Source of the DNA: Prostheceraeus crozeri
Taxonomy: Eukaryota; Platyhelminthes; Polycladida; Euryleptidae
Reading direction: 5' to 3'
Length of the DNA: 64,000 nucleotides
NCBI GenBank assembly: GCA_907163375.1
Contig: CAJQUW010005533.1
Coordinates: 397,001 to 461,000 of the forward strand
The notes beneath the pieces were generated by a model. The model had not been told where the DNA came from. It worked only from the letters and a program-made list of their open reading frames with translations, and did not search any database. Made by a program: the position numbers and the translations under genes. Below, piece after piece: positions 63,076-64,000 of this stretch (position 1 is its first letter; each line of letters starts with the position of its first letter).

Positions 63076-64000
63076 TTCTGTGGATCTTTGCTGGTGCTAA
63101 CATTTCGGCTATCTTATCAGTACCATTCATGATCATGTCATATTTCCCAATCATAGTAGACCTCTGATAGTCCATCCGTACTGTGTCCCTTGTAAAGTGG
63201 TTTTTTATACACAGTCGCTATTTGAAACCTCTGATGTATCTTCATTCGTGTTGTCGTCATAAGCAAACCTTTTGACAGGTATACTTCTGTTCGTCGTGGT
63301 CGGCCATCCATGATAACAATGAATGACATGTTTGCGGCAAGCACTGATATATGTATTCGTATACTGTTCCAGTAGAAGTCATATACGAATAGTCATCATA
63401 CAAAGCAACAATTCATGTGCTAAAGCTCATTGTCTCATTGCACCATGCCGGCTATCAAAGAAAGACAGCTTCCGGAGCCCCTCTAAACACATTCCATAGC
63501 GCTAAGTAATCACCGTACGTCCGTCAGGCTTTTGATATTATGTGCATATACCAATTATAGTACAGAGTGAGACATGCTGCACTTCTTCGGATTGTTAGGA
63601 TACACTCATTGCAATTTATTGTACATGTACACGTATTTGTTAGTGCTATTATAATGCAATCCTAGCGCAATGAGGTAAAATTGCATAATTCATTCCCTTG
63701 CTATAAGTCATTCATATTCGTGTTGTAGATCGTAATTCAAAAATTTTGATCACAAGCTTTGAATTGCCAATTTTTTTACACTTTTGAAAATTTATATATT
63801 TTCGCTATAAATGTCCTTATAGATTGCTATTTAAGATATAGTTCGGCTGTAAGTTGAATCAGCTCTTTTTTTCCATCGGTCGGACTCCTTTATTTCAACA
63901 ATTAGAAAAAAACAATTTTCTGCGATCCTGCAATTATATTCCTAATATTTCGGCCACTTGCCTTTATCAAGAGATACAGAAAGGAAATTGCACTGAGTGT
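63076..64000. other. Right end of window, non-coding
   Basis: No gene supported. The final 70 bases (AATATTTCGGCCACTTGCC) belong to the dispersed foldback family also seen at 30690 and 44480, cut by the window edge. Confidence 0.45.

Noticed and set aside
1-64000. CRISPR arrays, rRNA or clear tRNA genes
   Set aside because: No regular short repeat-spacer pattern and no rRNA or cloverleaf sequence recognised; the DNA is eukaryotic.

Overview
The window is AT-rich eukaryotic DNA with spliced genes, TATA promoters and many kinds of transposon. It is probably from a marine invertebrate. TAGGCCTA-type words recur in the host part, a habit I associate with echinoderms and their relatives, but that placement is only a weak guess. 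Host genes are sparse. I can support a Shaw-type potassium channel (43.6-45.9 kb, two exons seen) and a secreted PAN plus C-type-lectin-like protein (55.6-56.4 kb). A second secreted candidate near 50.3-50.9 kb is weak.

The left half is dominated by one large Polinton/Maverick (about 2309-28766, 26.5 kb) with inverted ends of about 0.8 kb that are nearly identical, so it is young. Its left arm is a 2.4-kb array of roughly 300-bp repeats. After that comes a stretch rich in structured repeats (5.7-9.85 kb) with three small plus-strand genes. Then follow a divergent small gene, a protein-primed-type DNA polymerase B (10.5-14.5 kb), and a minus-strand structural block: two related WEVG-motif proteins, protease, major capsid protein, basic core-like proteins, chromodomain integrase and packaging ATPase. 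The element looks broken in a few places (about four) and carries a 1.74-kb mariner (14589-16327).

Three observations on the Polinton stand out. (1) Three 69-nt segments match the HDV-like self-cleaving ribozyme fold in every core part; each sits between a stop codon and the next TATA box or downstream structured region. (2) A 181-residue open frame at 20158-20703 has both halves of a TATA-binding protein saddle, and lies beside two tandem genes that resemble PC4-type coactivators. (3) Two tandem 256-bp repeats upstream of the first gene share a 12-bp long-range stem whose only two changes keep pairing as wobble pairs. Together with repeated TATA boxes and a twin-CCAAT promoter shared by two genes, they suggest an element that supplies part of its own transcription machinery and processes its RNAs with ribozymes. 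That synthesis is inference.

The right half (28.8-64 kb) is a transposon graveyard around the host genes: LINE pieces, Tc1/mariner relics of two further types (DD34E, DD41D), a Crypton-like tyrosine recombinase gene, a piggyBac relic, several foldback MITEs, a Ty3/gypsy remnant with a clear 5-bp target duplication inside an older dispersed repeat, and long stretches where I see nothing.
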